From G965250275 sp965250275 (lineage in GTDB: Bacteria; Pseudomonadota; Alphaproteobacteria; Rhodobacterales; Rhodobacteraceae): 64,000 bases of DNA. The notes beneath the pieces are model-generated. The model made no database searches. It saw only the letters and a program-made list of their open reading frames with translations, and had not been told where the DNA came from. Positions within the stretch are counted from its first letter, which is position 1. Each line of letters starts with the position of its first letter. A program made the translations under genes and the position numbers. The stretch lies in contig OZ252297.1 in assembly GCA_965250275.1 (NCBI GenBank), positions 1,674,001 through 1,738,000 on the forward strand, read 5' to 3'. Shown here in pieces: positions 44,416-53,059 of the stretch.

Positions 44416-45795
44416 ATGACGTGGACACGCAGGAACTTTCTGACAGCCGCTGCTGCCGCGGCTCTGCCGTTGCAGGGCCGCGCATCATCACCGTTTCCGA
44501 TTCTGACGGCCCGTCCGGCGCGCCAGCAACTGGCACCCGAAGAGTTTGCTGCGACACCCATCTGGGGGTTTGACGGTCAGGTTCCGGGCCCCGAGATCCG
44601 CGTGTCCCAGGGCGCACGGGTGCAACGCAGAATCCAAAATGATCTGCCGCAGGAATTGTCTGTCCACTGGCACGGCATTCGCATCGATAATGCCATGGAC
44701 GGGGTCCCCGGTCTGACACAGGCGCCCGCAGCACCGGGCAGTAGTTTCGACTACGACTTTGTCGTGCCGGATGCCGGGACCTACTGGTACCATGCGCATA
44801 CCCGCTCGATGGAACAGGTTGCGCGGGGACTCTATGGTCCTTTGATCGTAGAGGAGGCGGTTCCGCCCGAGGTCGATCAGGACATCACACTCCTCATGGA
44901 TGACTGGAGGTTGAGCCCTGAAACTGTTGAAATCATAGATGACTTTGGCAATTTTCATGACCTCAGTCACGCAGGCCGGCTCGGCAACCTTCTGACAATC
45001 AACGGCGTGTTTGACCCGGTCTATCCGGTGCGGCGTTATGAGCGCGTGCGGCTGCGACTGGTCAATACCGCCAATGCCCGGGTGTTCCAGTTGGCGCTCA
45101 AGGGGTTCGAAGGCTGGATTGTCGCTTTGGATGGAATGCCCCTGGATACGCCGGAACCTTTGCCGACGGAATGGAGCATGGCACCCGCACAACGTGTCGA
45201 TATCATCGCGGATGTGACGCAGCGCGCGGGCAATGCTGAACTGGTGGGACTGAGCAGGGACCAGGGCTATGGGCTTGCGCAGTTCGTGATCGAGGATGAG
45301 GCGCGACCGACCCGACGTTCAGATGGTGCAACTTTGCCCCTCAACCCTCTGCCCGAAATCGTCAATCCGTTGAATGCGCCACGGCACGAGATGCGCATGA
45401 CGGGTGGCGCCATGCGTGGTCTGGCACCCTCCCGGCTGGGCGCAACGCTCATGGAACCACGCGAGCTGGCGCAACTCGGAAAGTTCTGGGCTTTGAACGG
45501 CCAGGTCGACCGGCCAGAGACCCCGTTCATTGCAGCCGCTTTGGGAGAAACTCACCGCATTGCATTTGTGAACGAAACGGCATTCCCGCACGCCATGCAC
45601 CTGCATGGACATCACTTCCGATCTCTTGCCGAGGACGGCACCTTGGGGCCCTGGCGGGATACCCTTCTGGTTCCGGCCGGCCAAAGCCAGGAAATTGTCT
45701 TGGTGACAGACAATCCCGGACAGTGGCTGCTGCACTGTCATATGCTGGGTCACGCCCACGCGGGAATGATCAGCTGGATAACGGTCACCGCGTGA
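44416..45795 (+). CDS. Multicopper oxidase, Tat-exported
   Basis: 459 residues. A twin-arginine signal (TRRNFLTAAAAAALPL) precedes three cupredoxin domains. All copper ligand clusters are intact: HWHG, HAHT, HAMHLHGHHF and HCHMLGHAHAGM (types 1, 2 and 3 copper). It resembles CueO/CopA/FtsP-type oxidases and would oxidise Cu(I), organics or another substrate in the periplasm. There is no Met-rich insert as in CueO. It lies 65 bases after the hydrolase gene; no copper resistance genes are adjacent. Confidence 0.88.
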   Translation: MTWTRRNFLTAAAAAALPLQGRASSPFPILTARPARQQLAPEEFAATPIWGFDGQVPGPEIRVSQGARVQRRIQNDLPQELSVHWHGIRIDNAMDGVPGLTQAPAAPGSSFDYDFVVPDAGTYWYHAHTRSMEQVARGLYGPLIVEEAVPPEVDQDITLLMDDWRLSPETVEIIDDFGNFHDLSHAGRLGNLLTINGVFDPVYPVRRYERVRLRLVNTANARVFQLALKGFEGWIVALDGMPLDTPEPLPTEWSMAPAQRVDIIADVTQRAGNAELVGLSRDQGYGLAQFVIEDEARPTRRSDGATLPLNPLPEIVNPLNAPRHEMRMTGGAMRGLAPSRLGATLMEPRELAQLGKFWALNGQVDRPETPFIAAALGETHRIAFVNETAFPHAMHLHGHHFRSLAEDGTLGPWRDTLLVPAGQSQEIVLVTDNPGQWLLHCHMLGHAHAGMISWITVTA

Positions 45796-45885
45796 CGCAA
45801 TCGGGGTCTGGCACGGCGGAACCGGGCCTGTTACACGCGGCGCTGCGGCTTAGCTTCTGTTTGTCGCCCGACCGAAAGTAGCGCA

Positions 45886-46806
45886 ATGAACTCCGAGATC
45901 CGCCTTGCCTTTGCCCATCCATCCGAACGCTCTGAGGCCACGGCCAGCGACGCGCCGATGGATCGTATTTCCTTGCGGGACCACATAGTCGAGGTCGAGA
46001 TAGGAGCGTTTCAGGCCGAGCGTGGCACCACGCAGCGCATATGCTTCAATGTAGTCGTGGAGGTCGTCCCCGTCACCGGCCCGATTGACGATGACGTCGA
46101 TCGCATCCTCAGCTACGACCGGGTGACCGAGGCAATAGCCCACGAACTCGCCGAGGAACGGCTGAACCTTCTGGAAACTTTGGCCGAGCGTGTGGCCGAA
46201 CGGATCCTGCTCGAGCCGCAGGCCCACCGCACCTTTGTTCGGGTGGAAAAACTGGACCGCGGGCCGGGTGCCCTCGGGGTTGAGATTGTGCGCGCCCGCA
46301 CCCAGCTCGATCCGCATGCCTTGGATGACGACAAACCACACCCGCGACTGATGTATCTGTCGAACGCGGCGATTGCGTCTGAAAACCTTTCAGGCTGGAT
46401 TGACCAGATGCAGGCGCGGGAACGCCCACTCATCTTGTGCGTGGGAGCGGGAGATATGCCGGTCGCGCATACTGGGCACAAAATGACCCAAAGGCGCATT
46501 GATCTGCTCACGATAGAGCAGAATGCATGGGTCTTGGCAGCACGCGATCTGCGCTGCGTCGTGGTAGCGACCCGGACAGAACTCGACTGGGCAATGAAGA
46601 ACGGACAGATCTGCGTTTGGGCGCCCTCCAAGATTCTTTTGGACGCGGTGGATGGGCCCTCGGTTGGGCCATCGGATCCGGTGGGGCTGGCGGCATGGTT
46701 TGCGTCGACCCTGGAAGCGGGCGAGATGATGGTTATTGGCGCAGAATTGCCGAAGGACGCGCATGTCCCGCTCCGGGCCGTGCCCGTCGATCAGAAGACG
46801 CTCTGA
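45886..46806 (+). CDS. folB: Dihydroneopterin aldolase fused to an amino-acid-kinase-like domain
   Basis: 306 residues. Residues about 25-140 are FolB (MDRISLRDHIVEVEIGAFQAERG, ILSYDRVTEAIAHEL, ETLAERVAERIL, VRVEKLDRGPGALGVEI). The remaining 160 residues resemble an amino-acid kinase fold: RLMYLSNAAIASENLSGW, LILCVGAGDMP, an AWVLAARDLRCVVVATR helix-strand and ICVWAPSKILLDA. The Gly-Gly and phosphate-loop residues expected there are replaced, so it is probably not an active kinase. FolB converts dihydroneopterin to the hydroxymethyl precursor of folate. folP follows. Confidence 0.82.
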   Translation: MNSEIRLAFAHPSERSEATASDAPMDRISLRDHIVEVEIGAFQAERGTTQRICFNVVVEVVPVTGPIDDDVDRILSYDRVTEAIAHELAEERLNLLETLAERVAERILLEPQAHRTFVRVEKLDRGPGALGVEIVRARTQLDPHALDDDKPHPRLMYLSNAAIASENLSGWIDQMQARERPLILCVGAGDMPVAHTGHKMTQRRIDLLTIEQNAWVLAARDLRCVVVATRTELDWAMKNGQICVWAPSKILLDAVDGPSVGPSDPVGLAAWFASTLEAGEMMVIGAELPKDAHVPLRAVPVDQKTL

Positions 46807-46819
46807 GAGCGACTGCCCG

Positions 46820-47824
46820 TTGACCGACAGGATCTACTTCCGGCCCCTTGTGCAACAAGACGCGGCACGACCCGCGGGGGCCGTTGCATTGGCTGGTGGG
46901 CCGCTCTGGTTCACACATCTCGAAGCGCTTTCGCGCACGGCGCCACCGTCCGTTGTCTCGGTGTCGGATGTGCCGGCGCCTATCATTGATCGTCTGACCG
47001 CGCCGCGTCCTTCATGCGCCGGGCTTTCACTGGACGCCCCGGTCCTGATGGGGATCCTGAACACAACGCCAGACAGTTTTTCGGACGGCGGGGCTCATGT
47101 GTCACTCGAAACCGCAGTGGCCGCCGCGCTGCGCATGGCCGGGCAGGGCGCTGCCATCATTGATGTTGGAGGAGAATCCACGCGCCCGGGTGCCGCCACG
47201 GTCCCTGTGGATGAGGAGATACGACGCACCGAGCCGGTCATCGCTACCCTTTCAGAAGCAGCGGATGTCCCGATCTCCATCGACACGCGAAAACAGGCGG
47301 TGGCGCGCGCGGCGCTAGGCGCGGGTGCGGCGCTGATCAACGATGTGTCAGGTTTCACCTTTGATCCCGATCTTGCGGAGCTAGCAGTCGAGACACAGAC
47401 GCCTGTTTGCATCATGCACGCTTTGGGAGACCCGGCGACGATGCAGGACGATCCGACTTACGATGATGTGCTCCTTGATGTCTTTGACTTTCTGGAGGCC
47501 CGGATTGCCGCACTTGAGACGCTCGGGCTGCCGCGGCAGTTGATGGTGGCGGATCCGGGCATCGGATTTGGCAAGACGGTCGCGCACAACCTGACGCTTT
47601 TGAAAAACCTGAGCCTCTTTCACACGCTGGGTGTGCCCCTCCTGCTGGGTGCAAGCCGCAAGGGATTTATCGGCAAGATTGGTCAGGCGCCGGAGGCGCA
47701 TCAGCGTGCACCCGGCTCGATTGCCGTGGGCCTTGCAGCGCTTGCACAAGGCGTGCACATTCTGCGGGTGCACGACGTGGCTGAAATGAGCCAAGCCACG
47801 CGACTTTGGCGCTCCGTGCGCTGA
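46820..47824 (+). CDS. folP: Dihydropteroate synthase
   Basis: 334 residues if translation starts at the TTG at 46820; longer frames back to 46736 lie inside folB. The catalytic core is clear: MGILNTTPDSFSDGG, IIDVGGESTRPGA, SIDTRKQAVA, NDVSGF, DPGIGFGKT and GASRKGFIG, all DHPS motifs. The N-terminal 70 residues are a family-atypical extension. It condenses p-aminobenzoate with the pterin pyrophosphate. It lies between folB and glmM on the same strand. Confidence 0.93.
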   Translation: MTDRIYFRPLVQQDAARPAGAVALAGGPLWFTHLEALSRTAPPSVVSVSDVPAPIIDRLTAPRPSCAGLSLDAPVLMGILNTTPDSFSDGGAHVSLETAVAAALRMAGQGAAIIDVGGESTRPGAATVPVDEEIRRTEPVIATLSEAADVPISIDTRKQAVARAALGAGAALINDVSGFTFDPDLAELAVETQTPVCIMHALGDPATMQDDPTYDDVLLDVFDFLEARIAALETLGLPRQLMVADPGIGFGKTVAHNLTLLKNLSLFHTLGVPLLLGASRKGFIGKIGQAPEAHQRAPGSIAVGLAALAQGVHILRVHDVAEMSQATRLWRSVR

Positions 47825-47835
47825 GAAAGGGCAGG

Positions 47836-49212
47836 ATGCGCAAGCTTTTTGGAACCGACGGGGTACGCGGCACCGCGAACACCCATCCGATGACGGCAGA
47901 TCTGGCATTGCGTATGGGCGCAGCGGTGGGTCGCTATTTCCGGCGCGAAGCAGGCGGCGTGCATCGCGTGGTGATTGGCAAAGACACGCGCCTGTCGGGT
48001 TACATGTTCGAAAACGCTCTGACAGCGGGTCTGACGTCAACGGGAATGAATGTGCTGTTGTTGGGCCCGGTGCCGACACCGGCCGTGGGGCTGATGACAC
48101 GGTCTATGAGGGCGGATCTTGGGGTGATGATTTCCGCCTCGCACAATCCAGCCGAAGACAATGGCATCAAATTCTTCGGTCCTGACGGGTTCAAACTATC
48201 CGATCAGGCCGAAGCGGAGATCGAGCACCTGATCGAGACCGGCGTCGAACCCGCGCAGGCGCGCAACATCGGGCGCGCGAAACGGATTGATGATGCCCGG
48301 TTCCGCTATGGCGAACGGGTAAAGTCCTCGCTGGACCGCGATCTTCGCCTGGATGGGCTGAAAGTGGTGATCGACTGCGCCAACGGGGCGGCGCACAGGA
48401 CCGCCCCGGAGACACTTTGGGAGCTTGGCGCTGACGTCATCGAAGTTGGCACCGCACCTGACGGCCACAACATCAACCGCGGCTGTGGTTCAACTCAGCC
48501 TCAAGTGGCGGCGGAAACGGTTGTGGCCCATGGCGCCCATGTGGGCGTCTGCCTCGATGGGGATGCGGATCGGGTGATCTTGATCGACGAGCGCGGCGAC
48601 GTGGCGGACGGGGACCAGCTTATGGCGCTGCTGGCCACCCGCTGGGCCGCCGACGAGCGCCTCACGGGCGGGGCGCTGGTTGCAACCGTAATGTCAAATC
48701 TTGGGTTGGAGCGTCATCTGACGGAGCGGGGCCTGCGTCTGGAACGTACCGGCGTCGGTGACCGCTACGTCGTGGAGCGCATGCGCGCTGGCGGATTCAA
48801 CCTCGGGGGTGAGCAATCGGGGCATATCGTCATGACCGATTATGCGACGACGGGGGATGGATTGATGGCCGGGCTGCATTTTCTGTCGGAAATGGTGCGG
48901 TCAGATCAGCCTGCCAGCGCGCTGGCGCGGCAGTTTGACCCTGTGCCGCAAGTATTGCGGAACGTTCGTTATGAAGCCGGTCAGGCCCCGCTGGAGTTGG
49001 CCCCGGTGAAAGCGGCTATCGCGGATGCCGAGGCCGCTTTGAACGGCAATGGGCGATTGCTGATCCGGCGCTCGGGGACCGAACCCTTGATCCGGGTCAT
49101 GGCCGAGAGTGAGGACGAGGACCTGATGGAGCGTTCGGTGGATCAGGTCGTCGACGCCGTGAATGCAGCCGTCAGCGCCCAAACAGGATCGCAAGCGCCC
49201 GGGACTGGCTGA
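47836..49212 (+). CDS. glmM: Phosphoglucosamine mutase
   Basis: 458 residues from the ATG at 47836 (AAAGGGCAGG directly upstream). The start RKLFGTDGVRGTAN, the phosphoserine Ser102 in SASHNPAEDNG (same position as in E. coli), DGDADR metal loop, GGEQSGHI sugar loop and RRSGTEPLIRVM phosphate loop are all present. It makes glucosamine-1-phosphate for cell-wall and lipopolysaccharide synthesis. Its 3' end overlaps a convergent transporter gene by 41 bases. Confidence 0.97.
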   Translation: MRKLFGTDGVRGTANTHPMTADLALRMGAAVGRYFRREAGGVHRVVIGKDTRLSGYMFENALTAGLTSTGMNVLLLGPVPTPAVGLMTRSMRADLGVMISASHNPAEDNGIKFFGPDGFKLSDQAEAEIEHLIETGVEPAQARNIGRAKRIDDARFRYGERVKSSLDRDLRLDGLKVVIDCANGAAHRTAPETLWELGADVIEVGTAPDGHNINRGCGSTQPQVAAETVVAHGAHVGVCLDGDADRVILIDERGDVADGDQLMALLATRWAADERLTGGALVATVMSNLGLERHLTERGLRLERTGVGDRYVVERMRAGGFNLGGEQSGHIVMTDYATTGDGLMAGLHFLSEMVRSDQPASALARQFDPVPQVLRNVRYEAGQAPLELAPVKAAIADAEAALNGNGRLLIRRSGTEPLIRVMAESEDEDLMERSVDQVVDAVNAAVSAQTGSQAPGTG

Positions 49213-50089
49213 GCGCGACCCCTGTGAGGATGAGGACCAACGCCAGCAGCAGGGACGGGGGCACCGGCTCTCCAAGAAACCAAACCCCCAACAGAACCGA
49301 CCAGAGCGGCACCTGATAGTTGGTCAGGCTCATGAACACCGGGCCGGCCGTTCGGACGACCATAACCCGCAGGATGTTCGCGGCAGCGGTCGGCACCAAC
49401 CCCAGAAACGCAATCACCCAAAGTGTTCTTGCGTCGGGCAAGGGTGGTGGTCCCTCGACCGCCCAGGCCATCGGCACGGCGATAAAGGACCCCAGGATCA
49501 CCAGCATCGCACTCAGCCCGATGGGGTCAACGGAGGGCAGGCGGCGCATCAGGATCGAACTGACCGCGTAACACGTGGCGGCCCCAATGCAGGCGATCCG
49601 GCCCGGCAGTTCCAGAGCGGCTCCTGTACTCTCGAAAGCCTGCGCCCCGATCAGGACGACCACGCCCGCAAAGCCGATCAGAAATCCAATGGCACGCCGA
49701 GGCCCGACACGTTCACCGGGCACCAGAAAATGTGCCAGCGGCAGGACCACCAACGCCACCGATGCCATCGACACGCCGGCAAACCCAGCGGTGACATAGT
49801 TCTGGCCCCAGGCGAGCAGGGAGAAAGGCACTGTGGAACTCAAGGCCGCAATGAGCACCAGCCGGGCCCAGTCACCACGTGTGACAGGCTCCAAAAACAG
49901 GCGGCCACCCATAGCTTGCCAAAGCAGAATGGAGACCACCGCGGCCAGCGTGATCCGTGACGCCGCAAGCCAAAAGGGTGATACTCCCGTCAATGCCACT
50001 TCGGTGACCATGAAGGTTCCGCCCCAGACAAGCCCGAGCGTGGCGACCATCAACCAACTTCGCGCGGTGATTTCAGGGACTTGCGACAT
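49172..50089 (-). CDS. EamA/DMT-family transporter
   Basis: 305 residues with ten membrane helices in two repeats; the first starts TLGLVWGGTFMVTEVAL and the second near VSSILMRRLPSVDPI. The C-terminal VPLWSVLLGVWFLGEPV and final SRALAILF are typical of EamA carriers. The exported compound is unknown. The last 41 bases overlap glmM tail-to-tail. Two large palindromes lie upstream. Confidence 0.85.
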   Translation of the reverse strand: MSQVPEITARSWLMVATLGLVWGGTFMVTEVALTGVSPFWLAASRITLAAVVSILLWQAMGGRLFLEPVTRGDWARLVLIAALSSTVPFSLLAWGQNYVTAGFAGVSMASVALVVLPLAHFLVPGERVGPRRAIGFLIGFAGVVVLIGAQAFESTGAALELPGRIACIGAATCYAVSSILMRRLPSVDPIGLSAMLVILGSFIAVPMAWAVEGPPPLPDARTLWVIAFLGLVPTAAANILRVMVVRTAGPVFMSLTNYQVPLWSVLLGVWFLGEPVPPSLLLALVLILTGVALSQSRALAILFGR

Positions 50090-50114
50090 TGTGCTCCGAA
50101 AGCGGTGTGGGGGT

Positions 50115-50140
50115 GCGGTCCGGACCTTAATCCGGACCGC
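50115..50140. repeat. 10-bp inverted repeat upstream of the DMT gene
   Basis: GCGGTCCGGA / TCCGGACCGC arms with a CCTTAA spacer form a perfect palindrome 26 bases upstream of the transporter start (50089). It may be an operator or a terminator hairpin for the gene to the right. Confidence 0.7.
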
Positions 50141-50145
50141 TCGTG

Positions 50146-50173
50146 TGACGTTTCGAGCGCGCTCGAAACGTCA
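50146..50173. repeat. 28-bp perfect palindrome at the end of the hemerythrin gene
   Basis: The left arm TGACGTTTCGAGCG is followed with no spacer by its exact complement, and the right end is the TGA stop of the minus-strand hemerythrin gene. No T run follows in either direction. It could be a processing or termination hairpin, or an operator. Confidence 0.75.
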
Positions 50174-50734
50174 TCCACGCAACTTGTGGTGCAGGATGAT
50201 CGGAACCACAAGGTCTTCTTCGTCTTCCAGATGGCGGCTCAGAAACCCCGAAATACGGGTGCTGGCCGCCAGCACATCGCCAGCCTCAGAACCGACTTGC
50301 GACGTGTCCAGTTGTGCCAGCTGTACCACGCGGTTGGCGCTTTGCGTGAAGTCGTTCAGCACTTCATCCAATGCATGGTGGTCCGTTTCCAGCATGTCCA
50401 ATCCCTCGACAAAGCGCGCGTCGGCACTCTGAAGTTCCGGAAAGAAACTGCGATCCTCCCAGGTGTGGTGGCCATGCAGGTTGCGGACCAACAGATTGCC
50501 GAACCGCGACAGGCGCGTGACATAGTCGTGCAAATCCAGATTGTTATCCAGAAAAGCCTCGGTATCGGATTGTGTCAGGTCCCCCAACTGGCGGAACATT
50601 TGATGAGCCCCCATCCAGTTCTGGATCGAGGCGGCGAAGTTCGGGTGATCCGGCCAGGCATCGCGCGGATAGTCCCGAAGCAGGGCCTGCATTTCGTCGG
50701 GAAGGCCCCGTCTGGTTTCAATGGACTGGTTCAT
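50171..50734 (-). CDS. Hemerythrin HHE domain protein
   Basis: 187 residues, all-helical. Metal-ligand patterns include LHDYVTRLSRFGNLLVRNLHGHHTWEDRSFFPEL, the central TDHHALD and the C-terminal RHLEDEEDLVVPIIL, a full hemerythrin-like His/Glu set. Such proteins bind a di-iron site and sense or bind O2, NO or iron. It is a single gene with its own upstream gap (50735-50840). No other iron or NO gene is nearby. Confidence 0.85.
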   Translation of the reverse strand: MNQSIETRRGLPDEMQALLRDYPRDAWPDHPNFAASIQNWMGAHQMFRQLGDLTQSDTEAFLDNNLDLHDYVTRLSRFGNLLVRNLHGHHTWEDRSFFPELQSADARFVEGLDMLETDHHALDEVLNDFTQSANRVVQLAQLDTSQVGSEAGDVLAASTRISGFLSRHLEDEEDLVVPIILHHKLRG

Positions 50735-50840
50735 GCCGAGCAGATGTGCAGTGGTGTATGTTCAAACAACTCTGCATCCCTGCACATCAGGGGTGCATGT
50801 ACTGACCCATGTCGGTGGTTTCCGCGAAGGCGCTCACTAC

Positions 50841-50869
50841 AAAACAAAAAAAGGCCCCAAGCGGGGCCT
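50841..50869 (-). terminator. Rho-independent terminator after ilvC
   Basis: Read on the minus strand, AGGCCCC / GGGGCCT forms a 7-bp stem with a GCTT loop, followed by a TTTTTTGTTTT run, 23 bases after the ilvC stop codon. It fits an intrinsic terminator for ilvC. Confidence 0.9.
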
Positions 50870-50891
50870 CTTTCAACGAGTGACGTCAGCG

Positions 50892-51914
50892 TCAGTTCTT
50901 TTCTTTGTCGACCATCTTGCCGGCAGAGATCCACGGCATCATACCGCGCAGCGTCTCACCGACTTTTTCGATCTGGTGCTCGTCATTCAGGCGGCGTGTC
51001 GCCTTGAACGAAGGCTGACCCACGGCATTCTCGAGCATAAAGTCGCGAACGAACTTGCCGGTCTGGATGTCCGCAAGCACGGCTTTCATGCGCGCTTTGG
51101 TTTCATCGTAAGGCAGAATGCGCGGACCGCTGACATACTCGCCATATTCGGCGGTGTTCGAGATCGAGTAGTTCATGTTGGCGATGCCGCCTTCGTAAAT
51201 CAGGTCGACAATCAGTTTCACTTCGTGCAGGCATTCGAAGTAGGCCATTTCCGGCTCGTACCCGGCCTCCACCAGCGTTTCGAAACCCATGCGGATCAGT
51301 TCAACCAGACCGCCGCACAAGACAGCTTGCTCGCCGAACAGGTCGGTTTCGCATTCTTCGCGGAAATTGGTCTCGATGATGCCCGAGCGTCCGCCACCAA
51401 TCGCAGAGCAATAGCTGAGGCCCAGTTCCAGCGCTTTGCCGGATGCGTCATTGTGGACGGCGACCAGGCAGGGCACGCCGCCGCCTTTTGAGTACTCGCC
51501 GCGGACGGTGTGACCGGGGCCTTTGGGGGCCATCATGATAACGTCGACGCCCGGCTTGGGCTCGATCAGGCCAAAATGCACGTTCAGGCCGTGGGCAAAC
51601 GCAATGGCCGCGCCTTCGCGCAGGTGGTCGTGAACGTATTTGCGATAGGTCTCGGCCTGCAATTCGTCGGGCATCGTGAACATGATGAGATCGCACCATG
51701 CTGCCGCCTCGGAAATCCCCATGACTTTCAGGCCTTCCCCTTCGGCCTTCTTGGCGCTGGCAGAGCCTTCGCGCAGCGCCACAACGAGGTTGTTGGCGCC
51801 GGAATCGCGCAGGTTAAGCGCATGGGCATGGCCCTGGCTTCCGTAGCCGAGGATGGCCACCTTTTTGTCTTTGATCAGGTTGATGTCGCAGTCGCGGTCA
51901 TAATACACACGCAT
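50892..51914 (-). CDS. ilvC: Ketol-acid reductoisomerase
   Basis: 340 residues from the ATG at 51914, which has AAAGGA upstream; a start at 51935 is less likely. The N-terminus MRVYYDRDCDINLIKDKKVAILGYGSQGHAHALNL holds the NADPH-binding glycine loop; MAPKGPGHTVRGEY, ETDLFGEQ and NTAEYG are typical class I KARI motifs. It is the second common step of valine, leucine and isoleucine synthesis. It is divergent from two Lrp-type regulators. Confidence 0.97.
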   Translation of the reverse strand: MRVYYDRDCDINLIKDKKVAILGYGSQGHAHALNLRDSGANNLVVALREGSASAKKAEGEGLKVMGISEAAAWCDLIMFTMPDELQAETYRKYVHDHLREGAAIAFAHGLNVHFGLIEPKPGVDVIMMAPKGPGHTVRGEYSKGGGVPCLVAVHNDASGKALELGLSYCSAIGGGRSGIIETNFREECETDLFGEQAVLCGGLVELIRMGFETLVEAGYEPEMAYFECLHEVKLIVDLIYEGGIANMNYSISNTAEYGEYVSGPRILPYDETKARMKAVLADIQTGKFVRDFMLENAVGQPSFKATRRLNDEHQIEKVGETLRGMMPWISAGKMVDKEKN

Positions 51915-51957
51915 GGTCAGTCCTTTCAGGTTCAATTCTGGCGGCGATCATAGGTGG

Positions 51958-52045
51958 ATCGCAGGGTCAATCGAGAGTGATCAGAACATTTTTCTGATCT
52001 TTTTGGATCTTTTCATGCGTTGAATGATGATTTATCGAAGTAGTC
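51958..52045. promoter_or_regulatory. AT-rich divergent region between ilvC and the Lrp pair
   Basis: The gap is locally AT-rich and repeats GATC followed by T runs (TGATCTTTTTGGATCTTTTC near 51992-52013). AT-rich phased runs are typical Lrp/AsnC binding sites, and the two regulators are transcribed from here. No exact operator can be defined by eye. Confidence 0.35.
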
Positions 52046-52501
52046 ATGCTTGATGACATGGACCGCCGAATTCTGCGGCGCTTGCAACAGTCCCCCGCAA
52101 TGTCCGCGCCCGAACTGGCGGATGCGCTGGGCCTCACCACGTCGCGCGTTGCACGTCGGCTGGAAAAGCTGCAAAGCAATGGTGTCCTGCTTGGGCAGGA
52201 GGCGTTGATCGACTGGACGGCCCTGGGATACGCGGTCGAGGTCAGCCTGCGGATCACGCTCGACAAAACCCAACCGCTTGCCTTCGACCAGTTCACAGAA
52301 GCCGCGAGAAAGATCCCCGAAGTTTTGGAGATACAGACCTTTCTGGGCCGCGTGGACACCCGACTCTCGGTGATCGCCCGCGACATGGCGCACTACCAGC
52401 AGGTCTATCGCGACCGGATCCTGACGCTGCCGCATATCGCGGATGTAGAGGCGCTGATGCATATCGCACGGATCAAGTCCGACGAGGTGCTGCCGGTTTG
52501 A
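52046..52501 (+). CDS. Lrp/AsnC-family regulator, first of pair
   Basis: 151 residues. Helix-turn-helix residues about 5-50 (LDDMDRRILRRLQQSPAMSAPELADALGLTTSRVARRLEKL) and a C-terminal RAM/AsnC ligand-binding domain (IPEVLEIQTFLGRVDTRLSVIARDMAHYQQVY). It is a feast/famine regulator that probably senses amino acids. It overlaps the second regulator by 4 bases and is divergent from ilvC, so control of branched-chain amino acid synthesis is likely. Confidence 0.9.
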   Translation: MLDDMDRRILRRLQQSPAMSAPELADALGLTTSRVARRLEKLQSNGVLLGQEALIDWTALGYAVEVSLRITLDKTQPLAFDQFTEAARKIPEVLEIQTFLGRVDTRLSVIARDMAHYQQVYRDRILTLPHIADVEALMHIARIKSDEVLPV

Positions 52502-52956
52502 CACAGATCGATGATCAGGACCGGGTCTTGCTGCGCGAGCTTTCGCGGGACGCGTCTCAGAACGCCGGTGCATTGGGGCGCAAGATCGGTCTCAGCCAGC
52601 CGGCCACGTGGCGACGGATCAAACGACTGGAGGATCTCGGCATCCTGAAAGGTCGCCGCCTGCGGCTGGACCCGGAAAAGCTTGGCCTGGGCGTGACCGT
52701 CTTTCTTGGCGTGAAACTGGCGCGCAAGGCACAAGTCCGGCTTGAAGACTTTGAACGGGCGGTCAGCGCGATACCGGAAGTGCAGACCGTCGAGCATGTG
52801 CTCGGCCTCTATGATTATCGCTTGCGTGTGGTTGCGCGCGATCTTCCCGATTTCGAACGCATCCTGAGGCGCAGGATCATGACGCTGCCTGGGGCAGGGG
52901 AGGTCGAGGCCAATGTGCTTTTGACCGAAGAACGGCTGCCGGGACCTTTGGGTTGA
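52498..52956 (+). CDS. Lrp/AsnC-family regulator, second of pair
   Basis: 152 residues from a TTG at 52498 within the stop of the first regulator. The same architecture is visible: HTH (DDQDRVLLRELSRDASQNAGALGRKIGLSQPATWRRIKRLEDLGIL) and AsnC domain (IPEVQTVEHVLGLYDYRLRVVARDL). The two proteins are paralogues that differ in the ligand-domain motifs, so they may form a heteromer. The tight overlap indicates equal expression. Confidence 0.9.
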   Translation: MTQIDDQDRVLLRELSRDASQNAGALGRKIGLSQPATWRRIKRLEDLGILKGRRLRLDPEKLGLGVTVFLGVKLARKAQVRLEDFERAVSAIPEVQTVEHVLGLYDYRLRVVARDLPDFERILRRRIMTLPGAGEVEANVLLTEERLPGPLG

Positions 52957-52991
52957 AAGGTGTCTCTGGCCACATGTCCGCTACGCGGACA

Positions 52992-53028
52992 AAGCGGCCA
53001 TTTCGTTTACTGCCGTAAATGGCCGCTT
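52992..53028. terminator. Inverted repeat between convergent genes
   Basis: AAGCGGCCATTT (52992-53003) and AAATGGCCGCTT (53017-53028) form a perfect 12-bp stem with a 13-base loop that holds a smaller TTTAC/GTAAA hairpin. It lies between the second Lrp gene and the convergent VOC gene and could stop both transcripts. No T run follows. Confidence 0.55.
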
Positions 53029-53059
53029 CGAAGGACCTGTCAGGATTTCCATGCAGCGA

